64,000 nt of DNA from Engraulis encrasicolus. Its lineage: Eukaryota > Chordata > Actinopteri > Clupeiformes > Engraulidae. Of the stretch, positions 1-10,500 are shown piece after piece. The stretch covers positions 7,040,364 to 7,104,363 of the forward strand of contig NC_085876.1 in NCBI RefSeq assembly GCF_034702125.1, given 5' to 3'. The notes below the pieces were generated by a model. The model was given only the letters and a program-made list of their open reading frames with translations. It did no database searches and was not told the origin of the DNA. A program made the translations under genes and the position numbers. The number at the start of each line of letters is the position of its first letter. Position 1 is the stretch's first letter.

Positions 1-516
1 CATGTAATACTAGTGTAATACCAGTGTAAAAATAGGCAATACCAGGTACAGTGTAATAACCAGTGTAACAATATGTAATACCATGTAATACTAGTGTAAT
101 ACCAGTGTACAAATATGCAATACCATGTAATACCACTTACACACAAATAGCCTACATGATATAAGTACAAAATTGGTACATGGTGTCACACTGGTATGAC
201 GTGGTATCAAATATTGTTACACTGGTTATTACACTGTACCTAATGTGGTATATCCACTGTAATAGTGAACCATTAAAACAGTGTTACCATTTGCCCCATT
301 TTTTCCTTCATTTTCACAATAGTCATTTGGTTTTAAGCCTATGCACGTCATTGATCTATGTATAGATATTAAATAGATTTATTTTATATTTTGTATTTAT
401 CATAAACGTTCATGAAAAGGTGGACGGGAGTGGTAGGAATGATTGGGGACTGGAAGCGTCGCGTTTCGGGGATATACCTTAAGCAGTCGAAGGCGACTGC
501 ACAGGCAGTCTAGTTT
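1..516. repeat. Left arm of a large inverted repeat flanking the cgas promoter
   Basis: This AT-rich stretch is built from short repeated words such as GTGTAATACCAG and ends with CAGTCGAAGGCGACTG near 484-499. Most of it reappears in reverse complement at 2412-3570, so the two blocks form long inverted arms. The arm probably continues left of the window. It looks like a non-autonomous foldback DNA transposon or two opposite insertions of one element. No protein is seen in it. The identity of the superfamily is not resolved. Confidence 0.7.
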
Positions 517-579
517 AATTTTCCTTTTGTGACTTGTGCATTATTATGCAAGTGACAATAAAAGCTGACTTGACTTGAT

Positions 580-860
580 TGCGTTGCGCAACATTGGCCC
601 TGGCGCCTGGAGCTGCATTACGCAACATTCAGGCTCATGAGATTTGATACAACTTAAAAATCTCTGTTTGTTTGAGATTAATGAACACATTCTAATGAAA
701 GATGAGGGTCTTAGTGTTTAAATGCAACTTAGTGCATATTTTAATGTGCTTCAGAAGCTGAGATATTTAGGTTTTTATAGGCTGAGGGCAGCTTTTCTTA
801 AAAAGGGCTCAGGCATTCAGCACCCTTTTTTTGCAGGTGCCTTAGGCGTCAATGGGTTAA
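580..860. mobile_element. TTAA-ended MITE, copy 1 (left end truncated)
   Basis: About 280 bp matching a second copy at 33301-33595 along its whole length in the same orientation. The right end reads GGCGTCAATGGGTTAA. The better-preserved second copy starts TTAACCCATTGATGCC, so the family has short terminal inverted repeats beside TTAA. This suggests a piggyBac-like or other TTAA-targeting non-autonomous element. It lies upstream of the cgas promoter. Confidence 0.6.
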
Positions 861-951
861 ACAACACCTTAAAACCTTTTCCTGGAGGCTTATGGCTGCT
901 AGTTCCACAAGCACACGCACCTACGTGCACACGCACTCACACTCACGCACA

Positions 952-1066
<115 letters not shown>

Positions 1067-1330
1067 TCCTACACAGATACTTTGTTATGCGACCTTGGGT
1101 GTTTTGAAAGGCCCTATATAAAGCAAATTATTATTATTTTAACCTTACAAGTTTAAATGGGTTAATTTACCGGATTAACTAATTTACATAAAGGCGTCTA
1201 TACCATAAATAAGACATCCTTGTCAAACTGGCTTGGCAAAACACTTGGTGATAAGGTGCATATATTTATTCATAGTTTCACAGGTGTGTTGACACAGGTG
1301 TGGCTTTCCTCTTATACAGACCTGGTGTCG

Positions 1331-1347
1331 GAAATGAAAGTGAAACC
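1331..1347 (+). promoter_or_regulatory. Interferon-stimulated response element-like site upstream of cgas
   Basis: The stretch contains GAAAGTGAAACC at 1336-1347, which fits the IRF/ISGF3 pattern GAAANNGAAA, with a third GAAA just before it at 1331. It is about 210 bp upstream of the cgas start codon and just before a plausible non-coding first exon. Vertebrate cGAS is known to be interferon-inducible, so position and motif agree. Binding is inferred. Confidence 0.6.
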
Positions 1348-1359
1348 AGTGAGAGTGAA

Positions 1360-1555
1360 GACTGAGAGCAGGTGCATTTGACATCCAGCAGTTTCTTTGT
1401 TGAGGTCTAACTTTTTGGGTAAGTTAATAATAATTAATAGCTTGATCTGGGTGGTTCATGTAAAAGATTTGACAAAACATGGTCTGCATTCATTAGCTGT
1501 GATGTAATGTAATGTTATGGAATGTAATGTATTGTCTATTTGACATTCAGTAAAG
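1360..1555 (+). other. cgas: Putative cgas 5' UTR with a short intron
   Basis: A good splice donor (GGGTAAGT, GT at 1419-1420) is followed by an acceptor (TTGACATTCAG ending at 1550) five bases before the ATG at 1556. This suggests an untranslated first exon ending at 1418 and a 132-bp intron. The transcription start cannot be placed exactly. It is inferred to lie after the ISRE-like site. Confidence 0.45.
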
Positions 1556-4500
1556 ATGAGTGAAACTCCAGTTAAACGGCCGCTGTTGAAGATGCAACGG
1601 GTGGAAGATGGGGTGGAAAAGGAGAACTGTAAGACTAAAATGGATGGAGGATCATCCCCTTCTTTATACCCACCGTCCCCCAGTCTCCCAGGTATTGTTC
1701 CATCACTGTCACTTGTCCTGTCTTGCACTTTGATGTCAGTCTGTAAATGTCAGTCCTGTGTATATCTATGTCCTTCATGGTATAGAGAAAGAAACGTAAT
1801 TTCAATTTCCTTGTATGACCTGTGCATATGAAAAAACTGACAACAAGAGCTGACTTGACTTGACTTTGACTTGAGGTATGAAGCCAATTCGGATGAGCTG
1901 TGTTTTATAGTTATAATAGCCTATACAATTTCCAGCAGCCATTTTAGTCTAGTAGGCCTACATCTATGGCAAAACCCAGCCAACCCCCAAAAAATTGGTA
2001 CAAAAGGTTTTTCAACTGATTTTGATACATCTAAGTGTCCTAGCATATTAAAAATCTAGGAAAATCTGACTGCAGGAAATGTGTAATTTTCAAGATAGAA
2101 GATGTTTTAAATAGAATATTAGGCCCTATATTATCAGCTAACATCAAAAGACCTGTTACCTTTATATCTGAAACCCAGAAATGTTGAGATATTTTTAGGT
2201 AGGTCAGCGATATATAGGCTACTCAAAATTGCCAGATGCTAACTTGTACTGTTCAACTTCCCTATGTCATGCTATTTGCACTATTGGCATGATCACCTGC
2301 ATGGCCGGTTTTCAGGAGCTGTTTGGTTGGAGTGCTGTTAGGGTTGATAAAGACACTGTAACAGTATTATCCATGTGGTTTGTCAAGTTTGTCAGGACAC
2401 ATCATCAGTGATGAACTAGGCCTGTGCAGTCGCCTTCGACTGCTTAAGGTATATCCCTGAAACGCGACGCTTCCAGTCCCCCATCATTCCTACCACTCCT
2501 GTCCACCTTTTCATAAATGTATATGATAAATACAAAATATAAAAGAAATATTTAATATCTATACATAGATCAATGATGTGCATATGCTTAAAACCAAACG
2601 ACTATTGTGAAAATGAAGCAAAAATGGGGCAAATGTTAAAGGGATACTGTCCCATTTTTGGGAATAAGCTTATGTTACACCTCCCCTTGAGTTAAAGCGA
2701 TGGTTCGGAGTAGAATCACCCTAATGCCATTTGAACCGTGACACCCATCCACCTTTACACCCGAAGTGTTTTCTGCCGCAGGCTTACATCAACAGAGTTG
2801 CCGTGTTATTCGATGTTTATTCCGGATAGCTTGACTCAAGCGCATATGGATCCTGGGCACCGTCTCCAAACTTTCCCCACAAAAATAACATGTCATGACA
2901 CCAAACTTCTACAGTATAACAAATGTGGTTTGTACTCACAAAAAGATGAATTTGAAACTTTGTACATAGTCCAGGAGTTTATTAGTAACAACACACGAGA
3001 CGATTAGCTTTTCTGCTGCTAAACATCCGTCGACGTCACTTCCTCCAGCTGGGACTTTGTTGATGTTGAAGGTTTGTGTTTTAGTCCACCGCCAGGATAT
3101 ATGCACGAGTGTGGCATCGTCTTCTATTTATTAAACGTGGTAAAATTTAAATCCGAAGTGGTTAATTTCTAGTTGTAGCGCAAGCTGTCTTTTTGAGTTT
3201 TCCGCCTTCCGGACTCACGTGTATTTGTTTCCATCAACAAAGTCCCAGCTGGAGGTAAATTATACGGTAAACCCCTAACGGTAAAACCCTATTATTTAAC
3301 TCAAGGGGAGGTGTAAAACAAGCTTATTTCCAAAAATGGGACAGTATCACTTTAACACTGTTTTAATGGTTCACTATTACAGTGGATCTACCACATTAGG
3401 TACAGTGTAATAACCAGTGTAACAATATTTAATACCATGCAATACCAATGTAACACCATGTTTCAATTTTGTACTGACATCATGTATTTCTGTGTGAGTG
3501 GTATTACATGGTATTAAATATTGTTACACTGGTAATTACACTGCACCTAGTATATTCACTGAAATGGTGACACTGAACCAAATAAAAATTCCGCCATTTT
3601 GAAAGGGTTGACCTCCAAAACTGGAATCAGCTCATGAACCTACCCTAGAGCATTAAGACACCAAATCTGGAACAAATCCATCCAACTGGTCAGAAGTTAT
3701 GGGCCAAATAAAAAATCGGCCATCTTGAATTCAGCCATCTTGAAAGAGTTAACCTCCAAACTCGAATCAGTTCATGAACCCTAGAGCATTCACACACCAA
3801 ATCTGCGACAAATCCATCCACCCGGTCAGAAGTTATGGGCCAAACAAAAATTCGGCCATCTTGAATTTGGCCATCTTGAAAGTGTTGACCTCCGAACTCT
3901 AGTCAGTTCATGAATCTACCCTAGAGCATTCACACACCCAATTTGGGACAAATCCAACCATCCGTTCAAAAGTTATAGCGTTAACACGAAATACCTAACG
4001 TGGCGGCGGCGGACGGCGGATTTCACTGGGTGTTTTGGGTCTTTCAGTAGCTGAGCTGAACAGACAGGAGCCATTACTTGTAGAGGGCAAGGTGAAACGG
4101 TTGGTACTGGAGGAACACAATATCCTGGCTTTTCACAGCTTTCAGGTAAGCCAGAGCAGACCCTGCTGTAACTTTGTAGGCAAGGGTCAGGGCCTTGTAT
4201 TCAATTCGAGCAGCAAAAAACAATGACATGCAATGGCAATTGCAAATGTCTTATTGTCCAAGCTGGAAGACCAGTCAGGAGGGAGTGGCAGTAGTTGAGG
4301 TCAGAGATGACCATGGCCTGCAAGAAGTTGAATGGCATATTAGGTCACATATGGTCTGATTGTTATGTTGAACAGTTACAATCAGCATGACTTGGAAACT
4401 GAGGCTATGTGGTCAAAATGATAGCTGGTCATCAATAATGACACCTTGGTTTCTTGTGACCTTATTTGGGGCAACAGTAGCAGAGCCCATAATTTTGAGT

Positions 4501-7500
4501 TTGATATCATGGCAGTCTGAATCTTTGGCTGGGATCACCAGCAGTGCAGTTTGAGAGAGGTTCGACTGAAGGTGGCATTCCTTCATACTTGTGGATAGTT
4601 CAGAGAGGCCAGCGGAAATGTGTACGTAGATCGTGGAGTCATTTGGCTCAAATTACAGGTATGACTCTGCTTCATCAGTGTAAGCCGTGAGAACAGATAA
4701 CATGGCCCAGTGACGTGGTGTACATAGGAGCCATAGCACCGGCTCTTGGGACACCCCTGTGGAGAGGCTATGAGTTGAGGACAGCTGACTTTGTCATGAT
4801 ACAAGCATGATATTACCAGACTCAAACAATGTCTGGAAGAACTTGAGAAACATAAAACTCTACAGGTATTTGATTTGGTGTTTAATAAGCAGGTTTTGAA
4901 AAATGAAAATGCTACTTGATGTATCTGCACAAAGATGCTATGGGTGATGGCAGCATTTTTAGATCTACTACAAAAAAAGAGATATCTCTTCTGAAGATAT
5001 ATTTTGGCTCACTATAACAAAATAAAACAAAATAAAAGATGAACGTTGAGCCTGGCTTTTTCAAATTATGAGTTTTTGCATTTTGAAATTCAGTGCATAT
5101 TCAATTAGTTTTAGTCTAATTACCATAATTAAACATAACATTTCAGAAAACTTGCAATACATTTTTTTCTTGTAAATATGTGAGTAATCACCGGATTAAG
5201 TTTCATGGTGATATCCGCAAGCTACAATTTTTGCCTATTCACCTGTAGTTTCTCTGAGCCCTATCTCGGTCATTTCGTGAAGTTTTCACGAAAAAATGGG
5301 GAAATTAACTATAAACTTCGTGGTGCATTCACGCTATTGCCCGTTTTCGTGGTTGGGCAACGCTTCCGCTGCCTATTCATTTGAATTGCCCGACTGTTGC
5401 CTTGCGATTCGTGGTCGGTATTTTCAGCTCGTGCTGTTGCTATGGTTATCCAAGCGTCTGCAGGAGCGGGGAGGGGGTGCTGACAGAACACTGCTGATAC
5501 ACTCGGGACTCACTGAGTGCGTATACATGCAGTTCAGTATCCTGAATATGAGGCATATCCCGGTTATATATCATATTCGGGATAAGGTGTTTATATGAGC
5601 ACAGAAGGTAATATCCCAGTCAACATTCTTGGCCGTTGTAGAATTCTCTTCAAATGCGTGTAGCCTGGATACCAGCGACAGCGTTCTATGGGAACCCCCT
5701 GTATCCGGGATAAGGTGTTTACATGGGGCAGTATCCTGTCGGAATATTCCACCTAGCATATCCCGATTTCTCAGTATCCCGAATAAGGGCTTATTCGGGA
5801 TACTGACGTGTTTATATGCTCAAACGCAAATTAGGGATACTTAATACCCCGATCATATTCGGGATACTGAACTGCATGTATACGCACTCACTAATTCGAC
5901 GCCCTTTCGGTACTTACGCCTTATGTCATACGACCCTAACCTAAACCTAAACCTAAACCTAACCCTACCCCTAACCATAACCCTAAACCTAACCCTAAAT
6001 TGCTTGTTTGAAATGTTTGATTACCATGTGACGGTACCGAAAGGGCGTCAAACTAGTGGGTCACTAGGCAGCAGTCGGGCATTTCAAATGAATAGGCAGT
6101 GGAAGCGTTGCCCAACCACGAAAAACAGCCAATAACGTGAATGCACCACAAAGTTTAAAGTTAATGTCCCCATTTTTTTCGTGAAAACTCCACAAAATGA
6201 CCGAGATACGGTTGTGTCTCTAGACCCTTTCTATAAGCCTTTGGCAGTCATGTTGAAAATAACTAATTTCCCAGCCCTGCCGTGGTCAACCGGTGGTGCA
6301 CTCGCCTGCCATGCACCTGACCCAGGTTCGATTCTCAGCCAGGGTCCTTTGCCAACCCCTCCCCGTCTCTCTCCCAATTCACTTCCTGCCCACCTCTCAC
6401 ACTGTCCTATCAAATAAAGTCAGAAAAGAACAAAACATCTTAACAGAAAATAACTAATTTCCCAAAGTCATTTTAGTATGTCATTTAGCAGGTCCAATAG
6501 TAATAGAATCCATGAACAAACCTTTTGTAGGCCTATCAATTATTTTGGGGTTAAACCCTAAATGTACTAGCCTTTGCACTGCGATACATATTGGCACTGT
6601 AAGTGTAAACCTTTATAGCAGGGGGTTGAACCAGGCAGGGATGTGACAGTTTTGTTCCCCAGTCTCACAGGTATGAAGCCAACTCGGATAAGCTGTGTTT
6701 TGTAAATCATACAATTAAGTTATTATAGTATAAAGTTTCCAGCAGCCATATAGACTTCATTGCAATTCATGGCTACTATAAACCTTTACACGGCAGAGTG
6801 TTGGACCAGGTATCAAAATAACCTTGTTCTGTCTGTCTGTCTGTCTGTCTTCAGTCAAGAGGAGGCTGGTGTTAGTCGAGAACATTGGCATTGTGCAGGA
6901 GGAGAATGAACAGCAGATCTGTGGGGGCGCTGAAAACACTCCAACTGGAAATGGAAATCCACCCACCCCTCTGACCCCAAGGGCCACGGACCTTACAGGT
7001 ATGGAACTCAACTTTTGGTTTTCCATATGTTACTTTTACACTCCACAGAGTCTACACCCTAAAGAGGGAACGGCAGTCATAACTGTGTAATGTAGGGATG
7101 TGTCTAACTCAAATTCACAGTGGGCCGAAATCAAAATTTGTTCAAATTCAAGTTCAAATTCAAGTTCAAATTCAGTATTTATTAAAAAATGCACTGAAAT
7201 TGTGCCTACATTTCCATCATTGATATACTTACACTTGCTCATGCTAGTATGCACTGTTCCACTAGTCTGTGTAATTGTTGTGATGCACAAAATATTGCCT
7301 ATTATGTAATTAATTAACTAATGGTGTATGGGCCATCTGTAATACATATTTGAAGTGATCTCACAAGCCACATAAATTGACTTTCAAAGTGGCCGCATTT
7401 GTCCTCTGGCCTTGAATTCGATACATGTGGTATAATGTCTCTGACAGATCTCTGACAGCCTGTGTGTGTGTGCGTGCGTGTGTGTGTGTGTGTGTGTGTG

Positions 7501-10500
7501 TTTACGTACAGTATGCAACATGTCTGCCAGTCCTCCTCCCGTGTCCCCAAAACTGGATCGTTGGATCAGGCAGAAAAATCGAGACCTGACCCTGCGCAAG
7601 AATGACATCCAGCGGTCCGCTAAGATTGTCAACCACCTCCGAGACAAACTGCTGGAGTTCCTGAAGAACAACCAGGAGAGGCCCTACTTCAGGCAGGCCA
7701 CCGTGCTCAACAGCGGGAGCTACTTTGAAATGGTCAAGGTTTGTATTTTCAGCGTGGTGTGTGCATACATCTTCGTTCCCGCTGGAGAACGGACTTCTTG
7801 TGATCGTGCCACTCTCGCAGGAGAGTGGCTGTCCACACGGTGGACTGATCATCAAAGTGCTTCACGGGGTCCACAGAAGCTGAGATAGATTAAGTAGCGT
7901 ATTGGGCGAGGTCGCTGTCCGTGGTGCTGAAGTACTGCCACGGCTGAGAAATGTCTATGCCGTAAACATTCGGACACCCCACGGTGGATGATGGTAAGAG
8001 AGCAATGGAGTGAGGTGATCTGAGAGGAAGCTAGGGCAAGACGCTTGACGAATTGATAGAACAGCAGTCCTAAGGGAGGCGAACGGGGAGGTGGTGGGTG
8101 CGAGTGAGAAAGAAAATTTCTGACTGGAGACAGGTGAGAGGAGATTAAATGCTGGATAGTTAATTAAGGAGCATTCCAAATTTTCTGTGCGCTGATATTC
8201 CACCGCATGACGGCAGAGCGGAGAATGAGATGCAGCTGGTTATCGGCGTGCCTATCTTTCGCGCTGAATACAGACGATTGACAGTTCAGTGGAGAATAGA
8301 ATGCACTTTCGTTTTTAATAAAGCATGTGTAGCAGAGTGGAAGGTTTCCTAAGATTACTGACTTTTAAGTACTTAGGTTTTAAAAGGTGACTACGCCAGT
8401 CTCGTTAAAGGGTGAGACAACCCAGATGTTAAAAGGTTCTGGATGAACATGAGGACACAGCTGTTTCCAAACAATTACTTCTTTTTATTTTCTCTTTTCA
8501 AGTTCTTAAAATGTGCAAAATTGTCAGACAGGCAAGTCTTGGTACATCACTTTTCCACGTAAACTCTACCGAGTGGAATCTCACTGGCTGAGTAGCCAAA
8601 ATGGTACAAGCTGTAGGAGGCTGAGGTTCAACTGACACTGGATGGTAATTTAGTAATTTTGGAGGATACACGACTACATGGTGAAATGTAATTCACAGCA
8701 AACCAAACTTTACACGAAAATAACAAACAAAAATAAATAAATATGAAAACATTTCAACAAAACGGAAAGTAAACCACACCATGCAAAAGTTATTGAAAAT
8801 GTTCACAATGTAAGCGTACCCCAGCCAAGCAGGCTATAAGTGTTCATGAGATCCGTATACCAAACCAGGTAGTCAAACGGGGTCAGCCCAATGTTCCCAT
8901 GGCCCATTGGTCCCACAGCCCATTGGTCCCACATTGCTAAGACTTTTGCGTTTTTTCAAAATTAGGCCCAATGGTCCCACAGCCCATTGGTCCCACAGCC
9001 CATTGGTCCCACATCACTAAGATTTTTTAATTTATTTTTAGGTCCGTTGGTCCCACAGCCCATTGGTCCCACAGTCCATTGGTCCCACATCACAAACACT
9101 TCAATGGGCTGTGGGACCAATGGGCCTAAAAATTCAAATAAAAAAGCAATGTGGGACCAATGGGCTGTGGGACCAATGGACTGTGGGACCAATGGGCTGT
9201 GGGACCAATGGGCCTAAAAAATGGAAAAAAGTCTTAGTGACGTGGGACCAATGGGCTGTGGGACCAATGGGTTGTGGGACCAATGGGCTGTGGGACCAGT
9301 GGGCCGTGGGACCAATGGGCTGTGGGACCAATGGGGCGTGGGAACATAGGTACGCTCCCAGTCAAACCACGACCAATAGGGCCTCACCACTTCACTATCC
9401 TCGCCAAACCAATGCTCCAACCACCCACTCCTTGCTCCCAAGGAGTGAATGACTAGAGTTACATATAAGACCACCAAACTAGACCTGTCTTAGAGAGCCT
9501 GCCATAAAATGCACTATACAAACAAATTAAACAAAATAAAAAAACACAAGGGAAAGACGGCGGTGTCCCCCCACCCCAGCCCATAGACAATATGTGCTCA
9601 ACCTAGAAGCACAAGAGAGACTGGGTTAATGCCAGGGAAATGCCATCATCAATGTGCAAGGTGTGGCGTGAAAGCCACAGGCACAGAGTGACGGTAAATT
9701 AGAAATTACCTTAAGTTGTAACTGGGAAGCACCGGACTGAGCCTGGAAGTCTACGGTTGATCCTTGCTTCACCATGCAATGCTGCAGTGAAAAAACATCA
9801 CGTTAGCCACAGTACAAACATAACTGGGTATCGCCAGGTGCACAGTACAGAAGGGCTTACCTTCAAGCCGGTTAGGCTATATGCAGCAACCTGGCGTTCG
9901 CATTTCAGCTGCGCTCTAGTATGCGCTCCAGTATGGGTCCAAAACCCAACACGCCAACATCACCTACTGCACCCAGCGTACAGGGCTTCCCCAAGCGCCA
10001 ACCGGTATTGAAGTTAGCCACACCTGGCTAACAGCCAACACAGTAGGCAATTTATACTAACCGGAAGGGCTCCGCCCTCGCCCACACGGGCAGCTGTTTT
10101 CAATTACAACATGCACACTAACAGAGGACCTAGTCCAACCTGTTACACATGCATTTATTTTTATTATTTGTTGTAGGGCATTTTAGCCTTTACTCAGATA
10201 GGACAGTGAAAGAGGTACAGGAAATGAGTGGGGGGAGAGAGTTGGGGAGGGTTTGGCAAATGACAATGGCAGGAATCAAAGCCAGGCCACCAGCGTAGTG
10301 GCCCAGTGCCCTACCATTACGCCATGGGAAGGCCCGTTGCTTCTCATCTTTACACGATTGCCCAGACCTATACCCTTCCCTTAAAATAACCGTCAGTGGA
10401 GTCCTGTTGCCACAAGGGTGTGAAGTGTAGTAGCAGGTTTAAACGCCAGAATGCATACTCTTGGAGGACATTACGGCTGCTACTGTACGTACACAAGTTC

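Larger units (their letters stand above)
5259..6212. mobile_element. Long-TIR non-autonomous DNA transposon
   Basis: The ends are inverted repeats of at least 130 bp, starting CTATCTCGGTCATTT on the left and ending AAATGACCGAGATACGG on the right. They share GTGGTTGGGCAACGCTTCC further in. The interior carries an inner inverted pair CGACGCCCTTTCGGTAC / GTACCGAAAGGGCGTC (about 5897 and 6033), a telomere-like CCTAAA/CCCTAA run (about 5934-5998), and a second palindromic element. No transposase is seen. Confidence 0.7.

Noticed and set aside
5934..5998. Telomere-like repeat as a chromosome end
   Set aside because: Short, imperfect, and inside a DNA transposon with unique sequence on both sides.
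6290..6340. Functional tRNA gene
   Set aside because: Only the B-box region is tRNA-like. It is the head of a SINE with a long non-tRNA body.
8962..9477. Repeated 16-bp units with spacers, considered as a CRISPR array
   Set aside because: The units are tandem and in both directions, spacers are copies of each other, and the genome is a vertebrate.
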